Shown piece after piece: positions 33,042-43,800 of a stretch of 64,000 bases of DNA; the first letter of the stretch is position 1, and each line of letters begins with the position of its first letter. The translations under genes were made by a program, and so were the position numbers. This DNA is from Endomychus coccineus (taxonomy: Eukaryota > Arthropoda > Insecta > Coleoptera > Endomychidae). The notes below the pieces were generated by a model. The model saw only the letters and a list, made by a program, of their open reading frames with translations. It was not told where the DNA came from and made no database searches. The DNA is taken from contig OY294067.1 of assembly GCA_958510875.1 (NCBI GenBank), positions 277,618,742 through 277,682,741 of the forward strand, written 5' to 3'.

Positions 33042-34452
33042 ATGTTTTCTTGGTATATTGGTTCGTATATATACTGATAATGAAATAAAAATTCTGTTTT
33101 GACGTTTCGACAACGTTTATTGCCTTTATCAAAATTGTTGATTGAAATTAGTGTTTCCATGTAATTTAGAAAAGAATAGATGATTTCGATTAATGAAATG
33201 CGTCTGCAGCCGACTTGTGTTTTAAGATCCAATTAAAATTGCAGAAAACATTGGATCGGTTGTGTGTGAAAGAGTAATGTATGGCTAACTACAATTTGAA
33301 ATAGATTGAATTTGATTAAATACAAAACATTCCAATATTGTACAATTATAAATATCTATGAATTATTGTATGAATTAGTTACTCTATGATGAGTATTTCT
33401 ATCATAACTATTCAAGTTTAAGATAATTCTATGGAATTTAACCTCAAAATTGTTATTCTATAGTGTCATAGTTAAATAATACTTCATCTTTTTTAGGTTG
33501 AATTTTAAATAGACAATGGAAAGTGGCACTTCAAATTAATAAAATTTTGTTAAGTTTGAATTAGATTATTGTACAGTTTCGAAAGATTGGAATCTATTTT
33601 GTCATTTACACAATTGTTCTTTTTAATTTGAATAGATTCTAATATCAAACGTTTGTTGTCGTTTGTTTCAATATTTAAAATTTTTGTATTGTTGTAGTCG
33701 AAAGTATGGTTAGTGTCTTTCACATGTTTATTGAGCGCAGTTGATGAATTTTTGGTATATTTGTGGTCATTTAATCTTTTTTCGAGGTATTGTGAAGATT
33801 GGCCAATATATACCTTTTCGCAATCTTTGCAAGGGATGGAATAAACAGTATGGGTTATTTTTTTGAAAGGTACGCTGCTTTTTAATTTTGTAAAGAGACT
33901 TTTCTGATTTAAATAACTCTTATGACATATATGTAGGTCATAAGGTTTCACTATATTACAAATTTTCTCTGAAAGTCCACTGATATATGGTAGTGATATG
34001 TAATGCCTATCATTAGTTTTCTCATTATTGGTATTGATTCCACCAAATGAGTTATAAAATTTATGAATTTTGTCTTTAGTTATCGAATTTACTAAATCAA
34101 TGGGATAACCATTTCTTATTAAAGTTTCTTTTGTTTTTGTAATAGATATAGTTCTCAGTTCAGGAGAACTTAGTCGAATAGCTCTATCTATTAGATTTAT
34201 AATAACATTTTTCTTATATTTTTTAGGTATATTAGAATTGAAATTAGTATACCTTCCTGACCAAGTAGGTTTGGTATACCATTTTGTTAGAATTTTGTTA
34301 TCATTTGATTTTCTTACTAAAGTTAAATCTAAAAAATTTATTTCGTTATGATTTTCTAATTCAATCGTAAATTGTAACTTATGGTGAAAGGAATTGAAAG
34401 AATTCAAAAATTCATTACATTTGTTTTCATTATCAGTATATATACGAACCAA
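33040..34452 (-). mobile_element. Penelope-like element, 5'-truncated
   Basis: The 300-residue frame at 33550-34452 is the C-terminal part of a Penelope-like protein. It begins in the RT thumb (IYTDNENKCNEFLNSFNSFH, NEINFLDLTLVRK). It ends in a GIY-YIG endonuclease with VYSIPCKDCEKVYIGQSSQY, LNDHKYTKNSSTALNKHV and IKKNNCVNDKID. The CxxC before YIG is typical of the group. The RT palm is missing and the 5' edge abuts a (TA)n tract, with 'tatacgaaccaatatacc' repeated on both sides as in terminal repeats. The frame itself has no stops, so the copy is fairly young. Confidence 0.9.
33095..33132 (-). ncRNA. Degenerate hammerhead motif of Penelope tail
   Basis: The minus strand reads TTGATAAAGGCAATAAACG then TTGTCGAAACGTC. 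GAAA and the cleavage-site GTC are kept, but the CUGANGA core is UUGAUAA, so activity is doubtful. Confidence 0.4.
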
Positions 34453-34504
34453 TATACCAAGAAAACATACAAATATTACAAATGGTTCAAGAATATCAAC
34501 AAAA

Positions 34505-34507
<3 letters not shown>

Positions 34508-34573
<66 letters not shown>
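34508..34573. repeat. (TA)n microsatellite
   Basis: More than 30 TA units. It gives spurious Ile-Tyr reading frames. Confidence 0.95.
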
Positions 34574-34575
<2 letters not shown>

Positions 34576-35086
34576 AGATATAGAATTAAATTTTTTGAAT
34601 TATGAAGATAACTTAGATAATTTAACATATGATTATAAAGATGAATAAACACCCTGGACTAGAAATCCAGAAATGTGGGTTCGAATCCCGCCTATGGTTC
34701 AATCTTTTACGTTTATTCATCTTTATAATCCTATGTTAAATTATCTAAGTTATCTTCATAATTCAGAAAATTTCATTCTATATCTCTTAAGTTACACACA
34801 CGATAGTGGCCAATTAGGCAAAGAAACTTTAAACTTGTTTATAATTAACCAGAACAATTCTCAGTCAGTTCTATTGAAATATATAAGAACCGGGATGCTG
34901 TCATTTGAATAAGAACTGTCAAGTAACTGCCAACCATAGCAGTACTAACCTACAATCCTTACTTCAAAAAACGACTGAACTTCAGATGAATGTGCGTGAA
35001 TAGTTGATCTATGGTAGGGCATCGAATCGCATTGTGTTCATCAATGATCTACTATCCTTTCAGAGGTTTATATTTACAAAAATATA
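34566..35086 (+). mobile_element. tRNA-derived SINE, copy 2, with inverted body fragment
   Basis: Head from 34651: anticodon-like stem CTGGA/TCCAG around a 7-nt loop with AGA, then a T-stem GTGGG/CCCGC with the B-box GGTTCGAATCC. The A-box half is missing; an inverted copy of the SINE body (34566-34650) takes its place. The body runs to about 34870 and is followed by the pre-SINE sequence found again at 22251. Confidence 0.75.
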
Positions 35087-35335
35087 AAAATCTAACAGGA
35101 CCGAAGTGGTGTAATTGGTAAACACCCGGGATTAGAAATCCAGAAATGTGGGTTCGAATCCCGCCTATGGTTCAATCTTTTACGTTTATTCATCTTTATA
35201 ATCCTATGTTAAATTATCTAAGTTATCTTCATAATTCAGAAAATTTAATTCTATATCTCTTAAGTTACATACACGATAGTGGCCAATTAGGCAAAGAAAC
35301 TTTAAACTTGTTTATATATAATAAATAGGGTGATT
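35087..35335 (+). mobile_element. tRNA-derived SINE, copy 3, complete head
   Basis: Starts 'ggaccgaagtggtgtaattg' (A-box TGGTGTAATTGG), B-box GGTTCGAATCC near 35150, body to 'ctttaaacttgtttatata'. The cloverleaf is imperfect: the acceptor stem does not pair fully, so it is a SINE head and not a tRNA gene. Confidence 0.8.
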
Positions 35336-35789
35336 CCTTCTGAAATCGACCACCCTATCCTGCACATTTTTTCTTCTACGTTTGCATAAATAAAAATGTA
35401 CATCCGTGAAGCTTGGACGGTCTACTTTTAGAATACAGCGCGTTTCAGCGATGGGAGGCATGAAACAAGGGATGAACATCCATCAAAAATTTCATAAAAA
35501 GCTTGGCAAGGTTGGCGAAAATTTCACGATGCTTAGCGACCCAGTGGAAAGTGTTTGTTAGGGTACCAATAACAACCCCCTGAAATTTCTATTTCCCAAA
35601 GTGGGTGCAACCCCTTTTTTTGGCCAAAAAGGTTTTTTTTGACATTTTTAAGGGTAGTTTAGCGAAAAAAAATTAATATCTCTGGTTGTTTTGAAAATTA
35701 AGAAACCAAAGTAGACCTCTTTTATTGTCAATGTCCAAGGAACTTTCAGTCCAAATTTCAAGTTGATCCGACCACCCCCTCCCCGTAAT
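35336..35789. other. No gene seen
   Basis: Unassigned sequence, possibly part of the foldback that follows. Confidence 0.3.
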
Positions 35790-36925
35790 AGGTATATATA
35801 TACTCATATATGCAAGGAATCTTGCGTAAGGGCTAAGTCGGTCATTATTCAATCGATTTGGCTTAAATTTGAACTGAAGATAGGTGTTATGCTCTATTGG
35901 ATAGTTTTCTAGAAATTCAACTTTAGGTAAATTTTTTAGTTATCTTTCAAATCAAGATATCTCATGTCATTTACATCCGATCTGGATCTGCTTTGCGGGA
36001 AAATGTAGGTATTCACATATAGTCTTATGTCATGGAACTCAGTTTTTATTCTTTTTCTGGCCTATATTGGCCATTTTCGGTATTAATATCCCCAAAACTT
36101 GGGTCAAATTAATTAATATTAAGTTTCTAAAAGTGCGAAATTTCGCAATTTTATGAGAATATTATGAGGCACAAAAGTTGATAGCGCTTTAGGCTCCGGG
36201 ATTTTCACGTGGCCTATCGAAATTAGAAGGTTCAAATTGTATAAAAACATGATTGAATGAACGCCAGACGTCCTATGTAATTAGCTATGAACGTAATCAT
36301 TTTGATGTTTCCCTCGAGAAGCTCGCTACGCGTCAGATAGAGTTTATACATTTTACCTCGTTCTTGTTATGTTTCATGCCCCGTGAGGGCGGCGCAAGGT
36401 TTAATAAAGTATTTCGCCTGTGGGCCGCTAGCTTTCACCAGCTTCGGGTATATTTTAGTAGCTAGAAAATTCCCTTTGGTACGTCGCACGTTAGACGCGA
36501 GTAGCTAAGACTTGAGAGTACCTGTTTCTATTTTAATTAAAGTTTCCTATTTAATGAACTTTTATCGAAAAAAGAAGTGCCGTCGGGCACGGTCCGATTT
36601 CTAATCTAATTACATGGAGCGAAAACGGCACGCGAAAAGTCGTCGTAGAACCGTATTAGGTACAACCAGTTTCCAATTTTCTAACTAGCCAGCTACGCGC
36701 TCCTCACGTGAACGTCAATCGATTTATCTCAAATTGACCAAAATGGCCAATATAGGCCGGAAAAAAAATAATTAAAAAATGAGTTCCATACCATATGCGA
36801 ATACCTACATTTTTTCGCAAAGCAGATCCCGATCGGATGTGAATGGCATGAGATATCATAATTTGAAAAATAACTAAAAAATTGACTTAAAGTTGAATTT
36901 CTGGAAAACTATTCAGTATAATATA
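35790..36925. repeat. Foldback element
   Basis: 35810-36085 and 36720-36925 are imperfect inverted repeats (for example 'tggcctatattggccattt' near 36060 against 'aaatggccaatataggccg' near 36745). The spacer of about 630 bp (36090-36720) is richer in GC and has no recognised coding. Confidence 0.75.
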
Positions 36926-36989
36926 CTGAACTATAATAAATTTAATTATTATATTATGTGGAATATTTTTTGAAGCTCTTGAAAGATGA

Positions 36990-37390
36990 ATATTTCAAAA
37001 GGGGCGGGATGTTGAGGACGTTGAGAACTCCGTGTTGGTCGTTGTAGTTATTATTCTAATAAGATGGCAATAACCGATCGGTGGCAGCAAATGTTTATTG
37101 CTTTATTATTTCGATGTCCTTAGGACAAAGCTTTATTAGGGTTTAAACCCCGGAATTTCCAGAGGTCGGTAGTTCTTCGTTCACATTTTAAACATCTTGT
37201 TTCAGTAAGTAAGTAAGTTGTAATTAGCAAGAGGTAGCAGTTTGGTTTAAGTTATTTATTCGGCAGATATTATAGGAGAAACATCATTATTGATTAAAGG
37301 AAAACGTTTTGAAATTGTCAGTTTAATAAAAGATTGTGTGATCCCTCGAATTCACACTGGTCCTTAGAAGAAGTGGTACAGCAGTACAAA
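36990..37390 (+). mobile_element. BEL/Pao-like LTR with PPT-like and leader-like flanks
   Basis: A purine run 'aaaaggggcggga' precedes TGTTGAGGACGTTGAG near 37009. An LTR-like stretch ends near 37355 (..CGAATTCACA) and is followed by 'ctggtccttagaagaagtgg', similar to BEL leader sequence. No gag or pol is seen. Assignment by resemblance only. Confidence 0.4.
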
Positions 37391-37394
37391 CATA

Positions 37395-37813
37395 CTAACA
37401 CACACAACATTTCAATGTGATAGGTATAAAATTTCGGGGGGGGGGGTCAACTGCCGCTTCTGCCCCTCGCTGGTTACGTGCCTGTATTTTATCAACATTA
37501 GATCTTAACTCCTTCACCAATTCCAATATTTGATGTTGTTGTTCTTGTAACTTAAGTATCAAATTTCTTTCTTTATTTCTGTTTAGATAGAACTTCTTCT
37601 CCAATGTAGATACAAAAATTGGCATTTGCTTCGCATACCGCTTTCTGGGAGAATCGGTTGGTCCCATTTCATCATAGTAATTTTTACAGATACACTTCGA
37701 TGTACGCAAAAGTAATTCCAATACATGATCTCTTCTGCCATAAGTGGAGAAGTTTCGACATAATTCTTGTATGAACCAAGTGCCATCAATTTCATTTCTA
37801 AATGAGACATGAC
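37395..37813 (-). CDS. Gene D exon 5 (p10 C-half and tail)
   Basis: Acceptor 'ttttcag', phase 1. FRNEIDGTWFIQELC, then HVLELLLRTSKCIC and MPIFVSTLEKKFYLNRN. A helical tail (NLILKLQEQQHQILELVKEL) and about 28 residues of transposon-like sequence (ARNQRGAEAAVDPPPRN) follow. Confidence 0.8.
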
Positions 37814-40800
37814 CTGAAAAACCATTAGAAAATCAAAATAAGTCAGATACTCCATTAGAAGCAATGACACAACGAGAAATTTGCGAAATATTTCGAAACT
37901 TTGTCTCTTAAATTTGATGATATTACTTAACATATGAATGATAGTTGATGAAATTTTACCTTCTAGTGTGCTGTAGACCCATAACATATTGGGATAAATA
38001 TTTTCCTTCAAAAATGTTGTCCGAGGTGCTAATGATGCTGTAGAATCCTGTTCCCCTAAAATGCACCGGGATGTTCCTTTACATGCCTACAGAATAAAGG
38101 TTCTAATTAGGTTAAAATGAAATTGAAGAGGTTGGTGATTGAGTTATCCCTTATTTTTGTGATTGACAATTTTCGAAAAAAACAAAGATAACTACTTTGT
38201 TACAGGTCGAGTCAAACTACAAAATCATGCTAAATCTGGTAACTTTACAAACAAGCACGTTTTTTTATCATTTGGGATTATCTTCCAAAAGCAGAACCGC
38301 ACATATGTCAGATATTGGGAAATTATGTGTTTATAATGGGTAAATTGTGCATTTATATTACTTAATAGAAAAAAATATGTATATTTTGAAGCAGAATAAA
38401 TAAGTTGTCGAGACGATCTGTCATTCGTAAATGACGCATGTACATCAAATAAAATTTTTGGTATTATTTTTTGAAAAGGGCTTTCCGTCTTGCCACAACG
38501 AATTAATGAAAGTATTGAGTCAAGTTGATAGTTCTGAAGGGATTGAAAGGTTTAAGCAAGAAAGCAATTTATTAAATTCAGATTGATCTCCAGCTCATCA
38601 TCATTCTCATTATCAATTTCTATAGGTTGATTGCCCATGAAGCATTTGTCTAAGGTTGAATTATATTGCAAGCCCATTTTATCATCGTAACTCTTGACGT
38701 CATCATCCAATAGAAATCCTTCCAAGTAATATTGTGCTAATGGCTCTTTTATAGCCACTGAATTATTTCGCTTAAGTATTCTGAATTCTTCACGAATCTG
38801 ATGGATCGTAGGTTCGGGGGCAAATACATCCCCCTCAGTATCTGCGGGATTATACACGAATTCTTGTCCCTCACTTACAAGATTTGGGATTGATATGCTC
38901 TCCATTTGTGTTGCCGTAGAAACAAAACTTTCAGGTTTAATCAAAGAATTTTTTTTGATTATTTCAGTGTTTTTCGCAATTTTCTCCAGAGACTTTACGT
39001 TCTTGAACACATTATCTAGAATTGCATCATGTTCAGCTTTACCCAATTTCACCGGTACATATTTTTTTTCCTCACAACTCACAAATTTTGTTAATTTTTG
39101 TTAGATACATCCACGTCTATGCTGAGTTATTTGAGTGCTTTAAATGTAAGTATACATACATGTTAGATGTATACAGGGTATTCCACGAGAGCCGTTCGTT
39201 AGAAGTTTTCGGGGTTAGAAAAAAATTAGAATTCTGAAATTTTGGGTTCCAGGGTTATCTAAGATTTTCTTTCTTTTCAAAATATTTTCAAGATCATACT
39301 ACTTCTGGTGAGAAGTCGCCATTAACTTCCTTATTTTAAATGGAAGACTCGGTATATTATTTCATTTCTAGATTCCTGAGAAAATTTCATAGTGGATTCC
39401 ATCAGGTTTTCCTATACCTTATTCAATTTTTTCTTAGATATCTTGATTTTTTTGAAAATTTTGACAGATGTAGCGCTGTTTTAAGCATTGCGCCCTTTAA
39501 CCAATTTAGATTGGTGGAAAACGCTTCTGGGGTAAACGGAAGCACAGGAATGATTCTTTCGAATGCCATATTGACAACTGATTTATCGCATACAGGGTAT
39601 CCAAAATTTAATGACCAATTACATCATTTCAAAAGTTAAAAAAGTTCGTTTTTTCAAATAGGACACCCTGTATTTTATTGGATGGTCGGATGCAGAATTT
39701 GATTCTGCATCGATTTGCTATAACATTCCCTATACCTATTTCCAGTGGTTTTATTGTTAATCCATATTTTTATCAAAAGGTGATCAAACTCCAAATGTTC
39801 TACCAAAATTTAAATGCGGCAAGATATCTGGAGATACTGAGAGGGTTTGTTAGTGATTTTCTACATGCCCTACCTCCACGTGATAGAGCAAACAGTTGGT
39901 ATCAGCTTGATGGTGCTCCAGCACATTCCACTATAGCTGTACACCGGCAATTGTCACTGATGTTCGAGGATCGGTGAATTGGCCCGCGAGGACCTTGGAC
40001 CTGGCCACCCAGATCACCCGATTTGACCCCCTTGGATTTTTACCTCTGGGGTCGCATAAAACAACTAGTGTACCGTAGGCCGGTACAAACTAGAGAGGAA
40101 TTGTTGAACCGTGTTCACCATGCGCTTACCAATATAAGTCCAGACGAACTTCGGAGGTCTGTTTCGCGAGGAGTATATGACAGAGTTATTCAGTGTTTGA
40201 ACCAAAATGGAAGTCATATAGAACAATTATTGTAATTTTACATTCTCTTATTATTTTATATCATTATGTTCCAATTTTTTGTTTTTATTTTATATTTCGT
40301 TCTAAATGTTATGTACTAATGTCATGTTCTAATTAAAGTAAATTTTTTTACCGTTTCATTGATGTTTATTTGGCTTCGAAAGGCAACCGATGTTTCGGTT
40401 TCTGCCAAAAAACCACATTAAAACAAAAAATATGGATTAACAAGAAAACCACTGGAAATAGGTATAGGGAATGTCATAGCAAATCGATGCAGAATCAAAT
40501 TCTGCATCCGACCATACAGTAAAATACAGGATGTCCCATTTGTAAAAACGAACTGTTTCAACTTTTAAAATGATGTAATTGGTCATTAAATATTGGATAC
40601 CCTGTATGCGATAAGTCAGTTGTCAATATGACATTCGAAAGAATCATTCCTGTGCTTCCGTCTACCCCAAAAACGCTTTCCACCAATCGAAATTGGTTAA
40701 AGGGCGCAATGCTCAAAACAGCGCTACATCTGTGAAAATTTTCAAAAAAATCAAGATATCTAAGAAAAAATTGAAAATAGGTATAGGGAAACCTGATGGA

Positions 40801-43800
40801 ATCCACTATGAAATTTTCTCAGGAATCTAAAAACGAAATAATATACCGGGTGTTCCATTTAAAATAAGGAAGGTAATGGTGACTTCCGGTGTAACCGGAA
40901 GTAGTATGATCTTGAAAATATCTGTATCCAACTAGGAGATGAGCTTACCTGAAATACGAACATCTTAGGGATATGAGTTATCATCTTGCAGGCGGCGAAT
41001 TTCTTCCATAACTCATCTGCTTTGTAGCATTGATCATAAGCTTCTAAGTCATTTGATGCACCTCCGTTCGTTAGAACAAATACTATTATCGAGTTAACTT
41101 GAGAGAGGTCTTCTGCTAGAACTGTAGACAAAAAAGTTGAATATTGTGGAAAAGAATCTTTTTCATTTTTCAGTTTTAGTGTATGCTTCCAAGAACACTT
41201 GAGACGTTTACCACTTTAAAAACCTGCTGAGCAAGGAAAATAACTCCAATAACCATAAATGCTCCAAATCTTTGTTATATACATTTTTGATAAAAAGGGC
41301 ATTCTACTCGGTAGAAGAGTTTCTTTAAAGTTGAAAATGCTCACAGTTTCATATTTCCTTTTGTTTTTATAATATTTTTAAATTTTTCATAACCTGTTTG
41401 TGGTACATAAGTTCTACAAAAGCCTCAATGCAAAAAATGCTAATGTATTATTGAATGTTTAACTTAATTTAGATGTTTATCACAAATATAAATGTATGAA
41501 TGTCAGGTAGATGATTTTATTCATCCCGATCTTTCACTCATATGAGCTGTATGACTAGTCTAATATGTTAGGTACATCTGTCTATTAACACCTGTTATAA
41601 CATATTTTGTATAGCTACTTCAATAGATGAATAAATATATTCCTATTTCTATAACATATTAACTAAACTCCTGTGGTGCGTATCCCTCACTCTGAACCAT
41701 CTGAAAAGGAAGATTAGTAATGGGAAAAGTAACCTTTTAATCGTAGAACTGGGGTGCCACAGGGCATAATTAGTGGGAACATCATAATTTCTTATATACC
41801 CATATAAAGGATTCAAAGAGTGGCTCGACTGTAATGTACCATCACACAATGTGACGGGGTAAGTATAGTCAAGCAACCATCAGAATCTTTCTACTTACTC
41901 TTATCAACTTCATCAAATATTTCTTGTTTGGTTCTGTCTAAGAATAGGAATCTCTCTTCAATGTTGAATCCCAGTCTTGAGAAACAAGTAATTATTGTTT
42001 CGACATCACGTTTTGTTCCGACACGCTTGTTCAGATGATAATTCTCATACTTTTCTTGATTGAATATGATGACCAATCCTGGCTCAGAGCCTTGTCGCTC
42101 AAATTCCAATTCATCCTGTCTGTATGATTTATTCTCTTCGAACTTTTTCTCTTTGAACTTATCACTCTTCTCTGGATTACAGATAATAAGAAAACTATTA
42201 ATGTTAAATGACATGAATTTTTTTATTGGGAAGAGCTTATCTAACCAAACCGGATGTCTAATTTTTAATTTTTGTATTCAGCTGCTTCCTTGGAATTAAC
42301 TCATGGTATATTCAGAATTGTGAAAAATTTGATTAGGCAGAAAACGAACATCTTTTGAGCACATTATGAAAATATTCATCTATAAATAGTATTGACATTG
42401 AGTGACTGGAGTTAGCTGGTCGTTAGTTCGGTCCTGCACAGAACAGTCGGCTACACCCCATCCCTGCACAATAGACACCTTGTACGTGCTTTACTCGAAA
42501 TACCGAAAAAGCCGATAAAGCCTCATGCATGTGGGCTTATACCATATAAGGTTAGATAAGTTTGCTAAGCTATTATCAAAAGCAGTAATATTAAGAATAT
42601 TTTACCCTGGCATTTCGCCAGCCATAACAGTTGGCATCTTCAGAGCAGGCTTGAGGCTTGAACTGAAATTGATTCTTCTGGTTTCCGTAGTGGTATTCAT
42701 CATGGGAAAACAACCTTCGCGCTACACAGTTCACTGCCTTTTTTCCGGTGGTTAACTCCGTTCTGGTATCTGACCCTGCCTTTGTGTGATCATGTGTGAA
42801 TTGGAATATTCGAAGATGGGTTTCCAAATGTTGGGAAATATCCTGGAGTCACGGTTTAGATTATTTGGATGTTTTAGGATTTTCATCGCTTCAAGAATTT
42901 TTCGTTGATAGAAGTTTGGGGGTAGGGCTAGGATTTCAGTATTTTCGAAAAGTACATGACTATTATTAGTGTCAAATTTATGTTCCGAAAGTGCAGATCT
43001 ACTGGTGTCACAAAGCCTTACACAGCGCTCATGTTCTTTCACTCGAGTAGCTACTGTACGACCTGTTTCACCAATGTAGACCTCACCTTAAGAACAGGGA
43101 ATGCTATAAACACCTTCCAAATGGAGAGAAGGTATGGATCTTTGATATAACTGAATATAAGAGATCGAATTTTCAAAATCCTCAAGAATCATGATATTTC
43201 TACTCGAATTCCACACTTCCAAAACTATCTCAGATTCACAAATCTATTAAAGATCCTCTTCCTCATCTTCATTTTCAAGGTGCTTATAGAATTCCCTATT
43301 CTTGCTGTAAAGTCTACATTGGTGAAACAGGTCGTACAGTAGCTACTCGTGTGAAAGAATATAAGCGCTGTACAGGGGTTCGTGACACCATTGGATCTTC
43401 ACTTGTAGAACACAAGTTTGACAATATTCATTAAATCCTTTTCGAAAATACTAAAATTCTATCCCGACCTACAATATTCCATCAGCGAAACATTCTCGAA
43501 ACGATAGGAATGCTAAAACATCCAAATAATCTAAACCGTGACTCAAGATATTATCTTACCCACATTTGGAAACCCATCCTGGAAAATTCCACTTCGTACA
43601 TGATCATACAACGACAGGGTCAGGTGCCAGAACGGAGTTGACCACCGGAATAAAGGCATCAAGCTGTGCAATTGTGATTTTTCAAGATTAGCTATCGGCG
43701 GAAGTCTACTATTCAAGATTTCGATTGTTTTATTTTCAAATATTTCCAAGCCCCAATATTCTATCAACGAAAAATGTTTGAAACGATAAAAATCCTAAAA

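Noticed and set aside
34381..34648. Ile-Tyr repeat reading frames (also near 9473, 32910 and 53971)
   Set aside because: Translations of (TA)n tracts.
35087..35165. Possible functional tRNA gene (AGA anticodon)
   Set aside because: The acceptor stem does not pair fully, and a conserved SINE body follows in several copies. Called a SINE head.
39340..40806. Two similar 80-100 codon frames in opposite orientation
   Set aside because: They arise from the two inverted arms of the long-TIR element and are not genes.
42060..42755. Plus-strand frames across gene D exon 2 and the Penelope tail
   Set aside because: Antisense to clear caspase and GIY-YIG coding sequence.
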